A DNA stretch of 64,000 nucleotides, from contig CALUJC010000005.1 in assembly GCA_944320865.1 (NCBI GenBank), positions 34,617 through 98,616 on the forward strand, given 5' to 3'. A program made the position numbers and the translations under genes. Positions within the stretch are counted from its first letter, which is position 1; each line of letters opens with the position of its first letter. This stretch comes from an uncultured Bacteroides sp. (GTDB lineage Bacteria > Bacteroidota > Bacteroidia > Bacteroidales > Bacteroidaceae). Positions 42,585 through 55,024 of the stretch are shown here, piece by piece. The notes beneath the pieces were generated by a model that was not told where the DNA came from, made no database searches, and saw only the letters and a list, made by a program, of their open reading frames with translations.

Positions 42585-43630
42585 TATGCAATCACCCCTG
42601 CCGGATATTGCATCGTAACGCAATGCAATGAGCCATGTTGCCTAATAAGTACTTGACAATCAATCCCTATAATCTCATGTTTCGGGAATGCGGTTTGCAA
42701 CACTTCATGGGCACGAGCATCATTCTCCGGCTGGCCATAAGTGGGATAAAGCACAGTTTCGTTCATTATCAAGAAATTGGCATAGGTAGCGGGCAGGCGT
42801 TCACCATCAATGACGACTGCATTTGGCATAGGCAAGGGGAGGAGGCGGTAGGGGGTATCTTTCAATGTGCGGAAGGTTTTGAGTTGTTCTTCCATCAGGT
42901 GTAAGGCATCGTAGTGTTCATCTTCAGGGTCGGTACACTGCACGTATGCAATGGTATCGGGCGAACAGAAACGCGCCAATGTATCTATATGGCTATCTGT
43001 ATCATCTCCAGACAAATAACCGTTGTCCAACCACAACACGCGTTGCAAGTGGAAAGTGGAACACAGATACTCTTCAATGTCTTTCTTATTCAATTGGCCA
43101 TTCCGGTTGGGTGAAAGGAGGCATTCGGAGGTGGTGAGCAATGTTCCCATGCCGTCGCTTTCAATGCTTCCACCTTCCAGCACAAATCCCAAGCGGTTGG
43201 CATACCGGCCGTTCAAGGCTTTCGCTTTTACTAAGTTGTGAGTGATTTGGTTATCTTGGTCGGCGGCGAACTTCAATCCCCATCCGTTAAAAGTAAAATC
43301 GAGTAAAGTCGCTCCATCCGAATTGAGCAGGGTAATTGCTCCGTGGTCGCGAGCCCATGTGTCATTAGTGGCGCACATGGCGAAGCGCACGTTGTCCATA
43401 TTGACCGTCGCGGAAATTTGTTTTTTTACATTTTCCGGCTCAGGGGTGACGATGAGCAGCTTTTCGCGAGCAGCAATTTCCCGTGCAATGCTGGCAAAAC
43501 AATGCACTACTTCGTCCAACAGATAAGCCCAGTCGGTTTTGGCATGAGGCCAAGTCAGCTGTACACCGCTTTGCAAAGCCCATTCGGCCGGCAGACGGGG
43601 GGCACGCATTTCTATTTCATCCAATGTCAT
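42584..43630 (-). CDS. aguA: Agmatine deiminase
   Basis: A 348-aa enzyme from the ATG at 43628-43630 (MTLDEIEMRAPRLPAEWALQ). An upstream in-frame ATG at 43699 would add 23 residues, which the family does not usually have; it is possible because it lies 4 bp after the preceding gene. The pentein fold shows LPAEW, the NDTWARDHGAI region, GGSIESDG, the DTDSHID motif and the nucleophile Cys in RQHGSLHCVTMQYP. It makes N-carbamoylputrescine for AguB. The 22-bp array overlaps its stop. Confidence 0.92.
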   Translation of the reverse strand: MTLDEIEMRAPRLPAEWALQSGVQLTWPHAKTDWAYLLDEVVHCFASIAREIAAREKLLIVTPEPENVKKQISATVNMDNVRFAMCATNDTWARDHGAITLLNSDGATLLDFTFNGWGLKFAADQDNQITHNLVKAKALNGRYANRLGFVLEGGSIESDGMGTLLTTSECLLSPNRNGQLNKKDIEEYLCSTFHLQRVLWLDNGYLSGDDTDSHIDTLARFCSPDTIAYVQCTDPEDEHYDALHLMEEQLKTFRTLKDTPYRLLPLPMPNAVVIDGERLPATYANFLIMNETVLYPTYGQPENDARAHEVLQTAFPKHEIIGIDCQVLIRQHGSLHCVTMQYPAGVIA

Positions 43631-43703
43631 TTTGGTAAAATCCAGTTGGAGGTCTTTTTCAGTTCCACCTAAAAAAGGGTAGCCTATTGTATATCCCATA
43701 ACG

Positions 43704-44252
43704 TTATCCTTTATTATTTATATCTTCTTTAGGTTTCCGGTCGAAGAAAGGATTTTTGGAAGAAGCACTGACGGGAATTGCAAAAACCGAATGGCATCCC
43801 TGTGGCCATCCCAAGTGCTGGGCGGCTAAACCTGCGGAGAACATGACACGTGTATCCAGCCTTAAATCGGAGGCTGTGGCACAAGCCGAACCGATGGCAA
43901 TGCCCACATCTACGGTGTTCAAAGCACAAGGCACTGCTTCAGAGCGCGCTGCACAAGTGGGAAAGCCACAATGTCCGCAATTCAATCCTTGCGATTGTTC
44001 TCGTGTGCCTATAATAACTACGCATTCGGCTTGGCGGATATTGGCTGCATCACGCAGGAAGAATTTGAAGCCAAACTCTTCAGCCATATTCTCCATCTTG
44101 CGTGCAAGGATTTCCAATTCATCACCTTCTATCAGGACTATTTCTATTACATCAATACCTTTACCCTTGGGGGCAGTACGTGCGGCATTCATCATTTGCC
44201 TGGCCGCTTGTAATACATATTCGTGGCGATTGCTTCGTTCGTTGAGCATCAT
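43704..44252 (-). CDS. DUF2148 ferredoxin-like protein
   Basis: A 182-aa protein from the adjacent ATGs at 44247-44252; a longer frame has no better start. GLNCGHCGFPTCAARSEAVP supplies a ferredoxin-type cysteine cluster, and an N-terminal helical part (EYVLQAARQMMNAARTAPKG) and VDVGIAIGSACATASDLRLD follow the DUF2148 pattern. The role is unknown, probably a small Fe-S protein. The agmatine genes follow on the same strand. Confidence 0.8.
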   Translation of the reverse strand: MMLNERSNRHEYVLQAARQMMNAARTAPKGKGIDVIEIVLIEGDELEILARKMENMAEEFGFKFFLRDAANIRQAECVVIIGTREQSQGLNCGHCGFPTCAARSEAVPCALNTVDVGIAIGSACATASDLRLDTRVMFSAGLAAQHLGWPQGCHSVFAIPVSASSKNPFFDRKPKEDINNKG

Positions 44253-44410
44253 AAGCTTTGTTTTTATATAAGACAACGCGAAGATAAAACGATTGACGCT
44301 GACTATATACATACCAATTCTTAAAATAAGCAAAAAACAAATCGACTGGTTGATTTTCTATCCGATAACATTCTTTTTTATGTTACCTTTGCACAAAATT
44401 TCCCTACATA

Positions 44411-45505
44411 ATGAGAATTAAGGAGATTGTGGACGCCCTTGAACGGTTCGCGCCTCTGCCTTTGCAAGACGGGTTTGACAATGCCGGTTTGCAAGTAGGA
44501 CTGACAGATGCGGAAGTTACAGGGGCTTTATTATGCCTTGACGTAACCGAGGATGTGCTCGACGAAGCCATAGCTTGCGGGTATAATTTGGTAGTATCTC
44601 ACCATCCACTTATATTTAAGGGGTACAAATCCATCACTGGGAAAGACTATGTGGAAAGGTGTATCCTGAAAGCCATAAAAAATGACATTACCATATACTC
44701 CGCCCATACGAATCTGGACAATGCGCAAGGAGGAGTGAACTACAAAATAGCCGAAAAAATAGGATTGAAAAATGTCCGGATATTGGAGCCAAAGGAAAAC
44801 CAGCTTGTCAAAATAGTGACGTTTGTCCCTGAGACTTATGCTCGTGAGGTGCGCGAAGCCTTATTCGGTGCCGGATGCGGGTGCATTGGAAATTATGATG
44901 CTTGTAGTTATAATATAGAAGGTGTAGGAACTTTCCGGGCGCAAGAAGGAACGCATCCGTTTTGCGGAAAAATCGGAGAGGAACATGCTGAAAATGAGGT
45001 GAGGATTGAAACCGTTTTGCCAGCTTACCGCAAGACAAAAGCTATCAGGGCCTTGCTCAGTGTCCATCCTTATGAAGAACCGGCTTTTGATATTTATCCG
45101 TTGCAAAATGATTGGGCGCAAGCGGGTTCGGGCGTAATCGGTGAATTGGAAACGGAGGAAAACGAGCAAGATTTCCTGAAGCGCATCAAGCGGATATTTA
45201 AGGTGGAATGCCTGCGTCATAACAAGGAATGCCAACGCAAAATAAAGACCGTGGCATTGTGTGGAGGAGCGGGTGCCTTTCTTGTGCCAAGCGCCATCCG
45301 CCAACATGCTGATGTATTTATCACCGGAGAGATTAAATACCACGATTATTTCAATTATGATTCAAAAATCCTGTTGGCCGAAATAGGACACTACGAAAGC
45401 GAACAATATACGAAAGAAATATTTTATCAACTAATCAGGGATTTGTTTCCCAACCTTGCCGTTGAGCAAACAAAAGTGAATACAAATCCCATAAATTATC
45501 TGTAA
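44411..45505 (+). CDS. Nif3-like dinuclear metal-centre protein
   Basis: A 364-aa protein of the NIF3/YqfO family, forming hexameric rings. Metal ligands are visible in VVSHHPLIFKGYK, YSAHTNLDNAQGG and, near the end, LAEIGHYESEQYTKEIF. The middle insertion (about 130-235) is the CutA/PII-like domain of the long forms. GTP cyclohydrolase I activity has been proposed for the family but remains uncertain. TACCTTTG lies 20 bp upstream of the ATG. The zinc-ribbon gene follows after 3 bp. Confidence 0.92.
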   Translation: MRIKEIVDALERFAPLPLQDGFDNAGLQVGLTDAEVTGALLCLDVTEDVLDEAIACGYNLVVSHHPLIFKGYKSITGKDYVERCILKAIKNDITIYSAHTNLDNAQGGVNYKIAEKIGLKNVRILEPKENQLVKIVTFVPETYAREVREALFGAGCGCIGNYDACSYNIEGVGTFRAQEGTHPFCGKIGEEHAENEVRIETVLPAYRKTKAIRALLSVHPYEEPAFDIYPLQNDWAQAGSGVIGELETEENEQDFLKRIKRIFKVECLRHNKECQRKIKTVALCGGAGAFLVPSAIRQHADVFITGEIKYHDYFNYDSKILLAEIGHYESEQYTKEIFYQLIRDLFPNLAVEQTKVNTNPINYL

Positions 45506-45508
45506 GAA

Positions 45509-46339
45509 ATGGCTAAAGAAGCAAAGAAAAATCCACAAGAACTGACTGTAGAGCAGAAATTGAAGGCCTTGTACCAGTTGCAGACCATGCTTTCTAAAAT
45601 TGACGAAATTAAGACTTTGAGAGGTGAACTGCCTTTGGAAGTGCAAGACCTGGAAGATGAAATAGCAGGTCTTACCACTCGAATCGAAAGAATCAAAAGC
45701 GAAATTTCCGAACTCAAAACCTCCATTGCCGGTAAGAAGGTGGAAATTGAAACCGCTAAAGCTTCTGTGGCAAAATACAAGGAACAACAAGACAATGTGC
45801 GCAACAATCGCGAATATGACTTTTTAAGCAAGGAAATCGAATTCCAAACATTGGAAATAGAATTGTGCGAAAAGCGTATCCGTGAATTTACCGAACAACA
45901 AGAAGAAAAAACTAAAGAAGTAGAAAAGAGTAGCGCTTTGCTGGAAGAACGTCAGAAAGACCTCGAAGTGAAGAAGAATGAGCTGGACGAAATTGTTTCG
46001 GAAACCAAACAGGAAGAAGAAAAATTGAGAGATAAAGCTAAGGAACTTGAAACTAAAATAGAGCCACGTCTGCTTCAGTCATTCAAGCGCATTCGCAAGA
46101 ATTCACGTAATGGACTCGGCATCGTATATGTACAACGCGATGCATGTGGCGGTTGCTTTAACAAGATTCCGCCTCAACGCCAGCTGGACATTCGTTCCCG
46201 TAAGAAGATTATTGTTTGTGAATATTGCGGACGTATTATGATTGACCCGGAATTGGCAGGAGTTACTCCTGAACCCAAAGTAGCTGCCCCCAAAGAAAAG
46301 CCCGCAAGAACCCGTAAAAAACTAACAGAAATGGATTAA
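45509..46339 (+). CDS. C4-type zinc ribbon coiled-coil protein
   Basis: A 276-aa protein: a long coiled coil (about 12-185) rich in Glu/Lys, then a zinc ribbon with CGGCFNKIPPQ and CEYCGRIM. A short Lys/Pro/Ala-rich tail follows. The family is linked to nucleic-acid or transcription-related roles in some bacteria. It is translationally close to Nif3, and this pair is conserved in many genomes. Confidence 0.9.
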   Translation: MAKEAKKNPQELTVEQKLKALYQLQTMLSKIDEIKTLRGELPLEVQDLEDEIAGLTTRIERIKSEISELKTSIAGKKVEIETAKASVAKYKEQQDNVRNNREYDFLSKEIEFQTLEIELCEKRIREFTEQQEEKTKEVEKSSALLEERQKDLEVKKNELDEIVSETKQEEEKLRDKAKELETKIEPRLLQSFKRIRKNSRNGLGIVYVQRDACGGCFNKIPPQRQLDIRSRKKIIVCEYCGRIMIDPELAGVTPEPKVAAPKEKPARTRKKLTEMD

Positions 46340-46352
46340 TCTTGATATTCAT

Positions 46353-46391
46353 TAAAAAAGGCGAGAATGTTAATGGCATTCCGCCTTTTTT
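46353..46391. terminator. Bidirectional terminator after the zinc-ribbon gene
   Basis: AAAAAGGC-G-AGAATG pairs with CATTC-C-GCCTTTTT around a short loop, with T- and A-runs on both sides, between convergent genes. Confidence 0.85.
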
Positions 46392-46393
46392 AT

Positions 46394-46843
46394 TTACAAT
46401 GAATGATATTCAGGAATGTCGGAAAGAAATATATAATGGCTTTGTTTATAATCCATTTTACAACAATAGTGTTGTATTCCATTACTGACAATTAAATAAT
46501 CTACCTTCATTACCATATTATAACGGGTTATTTGGTCGAACACAGCTTGTTTGATAGGTATGTCAGGGGCTTTGTATTCCATAATCATTTGTGCAGTTAA
46601 ATCACGTCGATATAATACAGTATCACAACGCTTTTGAGTACCATTAAGGCGTATCTGGACTTCATTTGCCATAAGTGCAGAGGGATACTTTTTATAATCT
46701 ATAAGAAAATGTACAAAATGTTGGCGCACCCATTCTTCGGGTGTTAAAGCCACATATCGATGTCGTAAGATATCGAAAATGAAGTTTTTTTCATCCTTTT
46801 CTGTAATTTTTGCATTGAATGCTGGTAAGTTTAACGATAACAT
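46394..46843 (-). CDS. Type I restriction R-like N-terminal domain protein
   Basis: A 149-aa stand-alone domain of the HSDR_N_2 kind (PD-(D/E)XK-like). The core reads PSALMANEVQIRLNGTQKRC, then DTVLYRRDLTAQMIMEYKAP with the D...ExK pair. There is no helicase or methylase partner, so this is not a working restriction system; such orphan domains are common beside holA in this group. It may be a nuclease with a housekeeping role. Confidence 0.75.
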   Translation of the reverse strand: MLSLNLPAFNAKITEKDEKNFIFDILRHRYVALTPEEWVRQHFVHFLIDYKKYPSALMANEVQIRLNGTQKRCDTVLYRRDLTAQMIMEYKAPDIPIKQAVFDQITRYNMVMKVDYLIVSNGIQHYCCKMDYKQSHYIFLSDIPEYHSL

Positions 46844-46992
46844 TGCTACATTTGTAAGTTAAAAAACGATTCTATTCTTTGAAAAAGAAAACAAAATTAC
46901 GTATTTCTTGTGGAAACAAAAGAAGAATTGTTGGTAAATCGACTCTTTTGGGTGTGATTGTCGATAAAAAGTGATTAATAATAAATCTATAT

Positions 46993-48012
46993 ATGGCTAA
47001 ACAAGAAATAACTTGTGATGACGTATTGAAAGAATTGCGTGCCAAGCAATATCGCCCCATCTATTATCTTATGGGAGAAGAGTCTTATTATATAGATGTG
47101 ATAGCTAACTACATGGCCGAACATATACTGTCCGATTCTGAGAAAGAATTTAATTTAACTATAGTATATGGAGCTGACACAGATATAGTTTCTATCATAA
47201 ATGCAGCCAAGCGTTATCCTATGATGGCTGAACATCAAGTCATTATTGTTAAAGAAGCACAGAATATCCGAAATATGGATGAACTGTTCTACTATTTGCA
47301 AAAACCACAATCTTCAACTATATTGGTTATTTGCCATAAACATGGCGTTATTGACCGTAGAAAAAAACTCGCAACAGAAATAGAAAAAAAAGGAATTCTT
47401 TTTGAATCAAAAAAAGTAAAAGAGAGTCAGTTATCTGCCTTTATCAGCGCATATATGAAGCGAAAAGGTATAAATATAGAACCTAAAGCAAGCGTTATGC
47501 TGGCAGATTTTGTAGGAACCGATCTTAGCCGCTTAAGTGGAGAGCTGGACAAACTGGCTTTAATACTTCCAAAAAATCAGACATGTATTACTCCCGAATT
47601 AATAGAGCATAATATCGGAATCAGCAAAGATTATAATAATTTTGAACTCCGTAGTGCTCTTGTTGAGAAAGACGTTTTAAAAGCCAATAAGATAATAAAA
47701 TATTTTGAAGAAAATCCGAAAACGAATCCCATTCAAATGACTTTATCTTTACTTTTCGGCTTCTTCTCCAACCTCATGCTGGCATATTATGCTCCCGAAA
47801 AAACAGAGCAGGGCATTGCCGCATTCTTGGGCCTCAAGTCTTCCTGGCAATCCCGAGAATACATGAATGCCATGCGCCGTTATAGCGGAATAAAAACTAT
47901 GGAGATTATAGGTGAAATTAGGTATGCTGATGCCCTGTCTAAGGGGGTTGGCAATTCATCATTAAGCAACGCGGAAATCTTGAAAGAATTGATTTTTAAA
48001 ATTCTGCATTGA
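46993..48012 (+). CDS. holA: DNA polymerase III delta subunit
   Basis: A 339-aa AAA+-like clamp-loader subunit. It starts MAKQEITCDDVLKEL; the segment YYLMGEESYYIDVIANYMAE has the degenerate nucleotide site of HolA, and LADFVGTDLSRLSGELDKLA is the family-typical sensor-region helix. The C-terminal part (about 210-339) is the clamp-loader collar. It faces the orphan restriction domain gene and is followed by an 800-bp gene-poor region. Confidence 0.9.
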   Translation: MAKQEITCDDVLKELRAKQYRPIYYLMGEESYYIDVIANYMAEHILSDSEKEFNLTIVYGADTDIVSIINAAKRYPMMAEHQVIIVKEAQNIRNMDELFYYLQKPQSSTILVICHKHGVIDRRKKLATEIEKKGILFESKKVKESQLSAFISAYMKRKGINIEPKASVMLADFVGTDLSRLSGELDKLALILPKNQTCITPELIEHNIGISKDYNNFELRSALVEKDVLKANKIIKYFEENPKTNPIQMTLSLLFGFFSNLMLAYYAPEKTEQGIAAFLGLKSSWQSREYMNAMRRYSGIKTMEIIGEIRYADALSKGVGNSSLSNAEILKELIFKILH

Positions 48013-48812
48013 GGCTAGATTCCATCCATTCCTTTCCATTTTCTCTAATTGAAGAGGAATCTTGCACCTGAAAATGAGCATAAACCCGTTTAGAATCAAT
48101 AAGATATAGTAAAATAAAGCCTTTTAGAATCGCATAAATATTATGTCGTGTCCAATTATCCGGAAATAAGGGCAGGATTTAAGTTTCTTATTCAACTTTG
48201 CTTTTCAAATCCATTTTTACTTGTCGCACTTTTTCTATTCTGCAGTATATACAAAAACATAGGGGTCGTTTTTGCTTTCTTGCATTCACGTTATGAGTTA
48301 TTAGTGTTTACGAGAGTAATCTTTACAAAAGCAACGCATTATAATTATACATTCATAAGACTACAATTGTATTGCGAAAAACAAAATTAAGATGATTACA
48401 TTGCAAATACAAACGTAATAGCCTTGCATGTACAGGCGTGAAATAATACTATTTACACAGCTATTCTATATACATATATGCTATATATTCAACAACTTAT
48501 GAATAATTATTAAACAATACATTCAGTTGAATTGCCAATTGATGGGAATATTCTTGTAATTTCTACTAATTCTATTGTAAATGAATACATAATAAACAAA
48601 TAACCAATGTATTATACGTTTTTGTTTAATGGATATATTCTGCATGCATCCGCCAATTACAAGATTAATAATTACATTTGTTATTTATTACATTAACAGT
48701 ATTTACAAATGAAATTATACAAATACAAGTCCATTACATTTGATTTTGTTATTTAATTTATTACCTTTGTCATCTGAAAAAAGGATGGATACAATTGTAA
48801 TCTCTACACATT
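48013..48812. other. AT-rich gene-poor region, 800 bp
   Basis: Strongly AT-rich. The only frame of length (48148-48390, GTG start) has no family resemblance or ribosome site, and I doubt it. From about 48390 onwards TTACA and TGTAA words are dense (for example ATTACAAG, AATTACATTTG, ATTTACAAATG, ACAATTGTAAT), mostly in the last 170 bp before the XRE gene, suggesting repressor sites. No DnaA-box cluster was seen, so I do not call an origin. Confidence 0.55.
48739..48769 (+). promoter_or_regulatory. Promoter of the XRE regulator gene
   Basis: TTTG (48739-48742) and TACCTTTG (48762-48769) are 19 bp apart, inside a cluster of TTACA/TGTAA words; ACAATTGTAAT overlaps the start of the leader. Autorepression is plausible. 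Confidence 0.7.
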
Positions 48813-49301
48813 ATGGAAATCAAAGATCGTTTTAAAATGATTATGGAGCGTGAAAGGCTGACGGCAGGAGCATTTGCTGAAAGTATAGGCGTAGCTCAAG
48901 CCACCATTTCACATATCTTAGGCTCACGCAACAAATATCCAAGCACGGACGTGATTCTAAAGTTACATCAACGTTATAATGACATTAACTTGGGATGGTT
49001 GCTGACTGGCGAAGGTAGCATGAGTACTGAGTTGAATGAAAATGAAAATGAAGATAAAGATGAAAATCCCATTTCGAACTACCCTTTATTTGCTGAGAAT
49101 GCAAAAAATCCGGCCAATGATGCAGGCTTTGATAAAAATCGCAAGGAAATGAACTTAGAATTACCCAAAACCCCTGTAAAAGAGATTGTAAAACAGGAAA
49201 TTATATATAAAGAAAGACCTCCACGGAAAATTACGGAAATAAGAATATTTTTCGATGATAACACCTATGAGACTTTTAAACCGGAGCAGATGACAAAGTA
49301 A
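48813..49301 (+). CDS. XRE-family transcriptional regulator
   Basis: A 162-aa protein. The N-terminal HTH (about 1-66) reads MEIKDRFKMIMERERLTAGA, then AESIGVAQATISHILGSRNK and NLGWLLTGEGSM, a phage-repressor-like HTH_3 domain. The rest is a hydrophilic linker and a short basic/hydrophobic tail (KEIVKQEIIYKERPPRKITE) without peptidase motif. Such proteins are frequent in Bacteroidales chromosomes. Its stop starts a 22-bp array. Confidence 0.85.
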   Translation: MEIKDRFKMIMERERLTAGAFAESIGVAQATISHILGSRNKYPSTDVILKLHQRYNDINLGWLLTGEGSMSTELNENENEDKDENPISNYPLFAENAKNPANDAGFDKNRKEMNLELPKTPVKEIVKQEIIYKERPPRKITEIRIFFDDNTYETFKPEQMTK

Positions 49302-49385
49302 TGCTTTGCTTCCACCTTGATAATGTTTGCTTCCACCTTGATAATGCTTTGCCCACGCCTTGGTAATACTTTGCCTCCTGTAAGG
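49299..49385. repeat. 22-bp-period array beginning at the XRE stop
   Basis: TAATGCTTTGC at 49299, TAATGTTTGC at 49321, TAATGCTTTGC at 49342 and TAATACTTTGC at 49364 give steps of 22, 21 and 22. The first two share CTTCCACCTTGA, the third GCCTTGG. It begins on the stop codon of the XRE gene. Confidence 0.8.
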
Positions 49386-49474
49386 CAAATGTAAGGATAG
49401 CTGCAGTATATTGCATATAATGTCACTTTTTTGTTATATCTTTGGCCATCTAAAAAATAACGCTTCATACGAAT

Positions 49475-50254
49475 ATGAAAAAATATGTCTTAGATTTAAT
49501 GGTAAAAGAGAACATCCGCCTGCATGCGCATTATGCATTGCTGAAGTTGGGATACTCTGAAACGCTTCCGGAGATGTTGCCGGGGCAATTTGCCGAGATA
49601 CGTGTAGATGGTTCTCCTACTACATTCCTGCGTCGTCCTATCTCGATCAATTATGTGGATCGTACAAAGAATGAGGTATGGTTTCTTGTTCAGCTGGTCG
49701 GAGACGGAACCAGGAAGTTGGGGAAAGCCAAGGAAGGTGATATAATAAATGTAATATTACCCTTGGGAAACGGCTTTACCATTCCTGAGAAGTCCTCAGA
49801 TGGTACCTTGTTACTGGTAGGTGGAGGCGTTGGCACAGCTCCTTTGTTATATTTAGGTGAGCAATTGGCCAAGTGTAGATGTAAACCAACCTTCTTATTG
49901 GGCGCAAGAAGCCGGAATGATTTATTGCAATTAGAGCAATTTGCCTTATATGGAGAGGTCTATACTACTACAGAAGATGGCAGCATGGGAGAACAAGGTT
50001 ACGTTACCCAACATACCATATTAAATAATGGAAAGTTCAAAAAAATATATGTATGCGGTCCCAAACCCATGATGATATCTGTTGCCCGATATGCCAAGAG
50101 TAGAGGAATAGATTGTGAAGTATCTTTGGAAAATACTATGGCATGCGGAGTAGGTGCCTGCCTATGTTGTGTGGAAAACACTTCTGACGGGCATGTTTGT
50201 GTATGTAAAGAAGGTCCTGTTTTTAATATAAATAAGTTGTTATGGCAGATTTGA
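49475..50254 (+). CDS. pyrK: Dihydroorotate dehydrogenase electron-transfer subunit
   Basis: A 259-aa FAD and 2Fe-2S protein. FAD contacts [12 protein letters not shown] (about 49-60), NAD region [17 protein letters not shown], and the cluster cysteines in [18 protein letters not shown] and the following [10 protein letters not shown]. It moves electrons from dihydroorotate to NAD+. It overlaps pyrD by 13 bp, so the subunits are translationally coupled. A -7-like TATCTTTG lies at 49437-49444. Confidence 0.95.
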   Translation: MKKYVLDLMVKENIRLHAHYALLKLGYSETLPEMLPGQFAEIRVDGSPTTFLRRPISINYVDRTKNEVWFLVQLVGDGTRKLGKAKEGDIINVILPLGNGFTIPEKSSDGTLLLVGGGVGTAPLLYLGEQLAKCRCKPTFLLGARSRNDLLQLEQFALYGEVYTTTEDGSMGEQGYVTQHTILNNGKFKKIYVCGPKPMMISVARYAKSRGIDCEVSLENTMACGVGACLCCVENTSDGHVCVCKEGPVFNINKLLWQI

Positions 50255-51153
50255 GTGTAAATATCGGTAAATTGCATATGAAAAACCCTGTGATGACCGC
50301 ATCCGGCACATTTGGGTATGGTGAAGAGTATGCAGACTTTATGGATATATCGCGAATAGGCGGTATCATCGTAAAAGGCACTACCCTTCACAAACGTGAA
50401 GGGAATCCATATCCGCGTATGGCAGAAACACCTTCAGGAATGTTAAATGCTGTAGGACTGCAAAATAAAGGCGTTCATTACTTTGTAGAGCACATATATC
50501 CCCGTATCAAAGATATACAAGCTTGCATGATTGTCAATGTATCGGGTTCTACCATCGATGATTATATGAAAACGGCTGAAATAATCAATGAACTTGTAAA
50601 TATTCCTGCAATAGAATTGAATATCTCATGCCCCAATGTAAAGCAAGGTGGAATGGCTTTTGGCATTACGCCCCAAGGAGCCGAAGAGGTCGTGAAAGCT
50701 GTACGGTTAGTATATAAGAAAACGCTTATCGTAAAACTATCCCCCAATGTGACGGATATCACTGAAATAGCCCGAGCCGTGGAAAGTGCTGGTGCCGATA
50801 GTGTTTCCCTTATCAATACGCTACTTGGAATGGCAATTGATGCTGAACGTAAGCGTCCTGTATTGTCAACTATCACTGGAGGTATGTCTGGTGCTGCGGT
50901 AAAGCCAATAGCTTTACGTATGGTGTGGCAGGTAGCTAATGCCGTAAAAATACCTGTCATCGGGTTGGGAGGCATCATGAATTGGAAAGATGCTGTTGAA
51001 TTTATGCTTGCGGGTGCTTCAGCTATTCAGATAGGCACTGCAAACTTCATTGATCCCTGCGTTACTCTGAAAGTAATAGACGGTATTAATGATTACTTGG
51101 AAAGACATGGCTATAAGTCTGCTAAAGATATTATAGGTGCGCTTGAGGTATGA
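50242..51153 (+). CDS. pyrD: Dihydroorotate dehydrogenase B, catalytic subunit
   Basis: A 303-aa TIM-barrel FMN enzyme of pyrimidine synthesis. The active-site Cys is in [13 protein letters not shown] (about residues 129-141); [16 protein letters not shown] and [20 protein letters not shown] bind FMN phosphate. It oxidises dihydroorotate to orotate and passes electrons to PyrK. Confidence 0.96.
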   Translation: MADLSVNIGKLHMKNPVMTASGTFGYGEEYADFMDISRIGGIIVKGTTLHKREGNPYPRMAETPSGMLNAVGLQNKGVHYFVEHIYPRIKDIQACMIVNVSGSTIDDYMKTAEIINELVNIPAIELNISCPNVKQGGMAFGITPQGAEEVVKAVRLVYKKTLIVKLSPNVTDITEIARAVESAGADSVSLINTLLGMAIDAERKRPVLSTITGGMSGAAVKPIALRMVWQVANAVKIPVIGLGGIMNWKDAVEFMLAGASAIQIGTANFIDPCVTLKVIDGINDYLERHGYKSAKDIIGALEV

Positions 51154-51191
51154 TGCCTTACAAATAGAGGCCATTCGCTAATTATTTTCAT

Positions 51192-51225
51192 AAAAAAGGA
51201 CAATATTCAAAATTGTCCTTTTTTG
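51192..51225. terminator. Bidirectional terminator between pyrD and trmD
   Basis: AAAAAAGGACAAT and ATTGTCCTTTTTT form a perfect stem between convergent genes. Confidence 0.9.
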
Positions 51226-51245
51226 TTTTCTTTACATACATTTCT

Positions 51246-53999
<2,754 letters not shown>

Positions 54000-54020
54000 T
54001 GTGTAACTTTTTGCATCCTT

Positions 54021-54054
54021 TTTAAGGCCTAAATAGAAAAAAGTAGTACTTTTG
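54021..54054 (+). promoter_or_regulatory. Probable promoter of dapA
   Basis: TACTTTTG (54047-54054) is a clear -7 match; TTTA at 54021-54024 is a weak -33 element, 22 bp away. Start codon at 54090. Confidence 0.5.
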
Positions 54055-54089
54055 CATGCTATTTGCTAACAGATTACTAACAGATACTC

Positions 54090-54983
54090 ATGATACCGAC
54101 TAAATTGAAAGGAATGGGGGTAGCATTGATTACCCCGTTCAAGGCAGACGAAAGCGTAGATTATAATGCATTGATGCGCTTGGTGGACTATCAATTGCAA
54201 AATAATACAGATTTTTTGTGCGTATTAGGCACAACCGCCGAAACTCCGACGCTTACGGAGTATGAAAAGCAAAAAATCAAGTCAATGGTCATCGAACGTG
54301 TCAACGGTCGCATACCCATTCTGCTTGGGGTGGGAGGAAACAATACACGTGCCTTAGTAGAAACACTTAGAACTAATGATTTTACGGGAGTAGATGCCAT
54401 TCTTTCAGTAGTGCCCTATTATAATAAGCCTTCACAAGAAGGTATTTACCAACACTATAAAGCTCTTTCCGAAGCTACAGATTTGCCATTAGTGCTTTAC
54501 AATGTGCCTGGACGTACAGGGGTAAATATGAAAGCAGAAACTACCCTGCGGATAGCCCACGATTTTAAAAACGTAATAGCCGTCAAGGAAGCATCGGGCG
54601 ATATTACTCAAATGGATGATATTATCAAAAATAAACCCAATGGATTTAATGTTATCTCAGGTGATGATGGTATAACTTTTCCTCTCATAGCATTGGGGGC
54701 GGTAGGAGTCATTTCGGTCATAGGTAATGCTTTCCCTCGCGAATTCAGCCGTATGGTACGGCTTGCACTTGAGGGAGATTATGTACATGCACTCGATATT
54801 CATCATAAATTTGCCGAGTTATTTAAACTTTTGTTTGTGGATGGTAATCCCGCAGGGGTGAAGGCCATGCTTCATGCCATGGGCATGATAGAAAACAAAC
54901 TACGCTTACCATTGGTACCTACACGCATTACTACCTTTGAAGCCATGCGCCGGATATTGCAAGAATTAAATATTAAATGCTGA
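54090..54983 (+). CDS. dapA: 4-hydroxy-tetrahydrodipicolinate synthase
   Basis: A 297-aa TIM-barrel aldolase of lysine and diaminopimelate synthesis. Thr/Thr of LGTTAETPTL, Tyr137 (LVLYNVPGRTG) and Schiff-base Lys166 (VIAVKEASGD) are conserved. It condenses pyruvate with aspartate semialdehyde. It stands alone with its own promoter and terminator. Confidence 0.96.
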   Translation: MIPTKLKGMGVALITPFKADESVDYNALMRLVDYQLQNNTDFLCVLGTTAETPTLTEYEKQKIKSMVIERVNGRIPILLGVGGNNTRALVETLRTNDFTGVDAILSVVPYYNKPSQEGIYQHYKALSEATDLPLVLYNVPGRTGVNMKAETTLRIAHDFKNVIAVKEASGDITQMDDIIKNKPNGFNVISGDDGITFPLIALGAVGVISVIGNAFPREFSRMVRLALEGDYVHALDIHHKFAELFKLLFVDGNPAGVKAMLHAMGMIENKLRLPLVPTRITTFEAMRRILQELNIKC

Positions 54984-54989
54984 AAAAAA

Positions 54990-55021
54990 GAAAAAGCCTC
55001 TCATTTTTGAGAGGCTTTTTC
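54990..55021. terminator. Bidirectional terminator of dapA and the tRNA-Arg genes
   Basis: AAAAAGCCTCTC and GAGAGGCTTTTT form a perfect 12-bp stem, ending 4 bp before the 3' end of the nearer tRNA. Confidence 0.92.
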
Positions 55022-55024
55022 TTG

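Noticed and set aside
46394-46843. Restriction-modification system
   Set aside because: Only a 149-aa N-terminal domain; no helicase, methylase or specificity gene.
48148-48390. 80-codon frame in the AT-rich region
   Set aside because: GTG start, no family resemblance, hydrophobic composition expected from AT-rich DNA.
48013-48812. Possible replication origin
   Set aside because: AT-rich, but no cluster of DnaA boxes and no dnaA or dnaN nearby.
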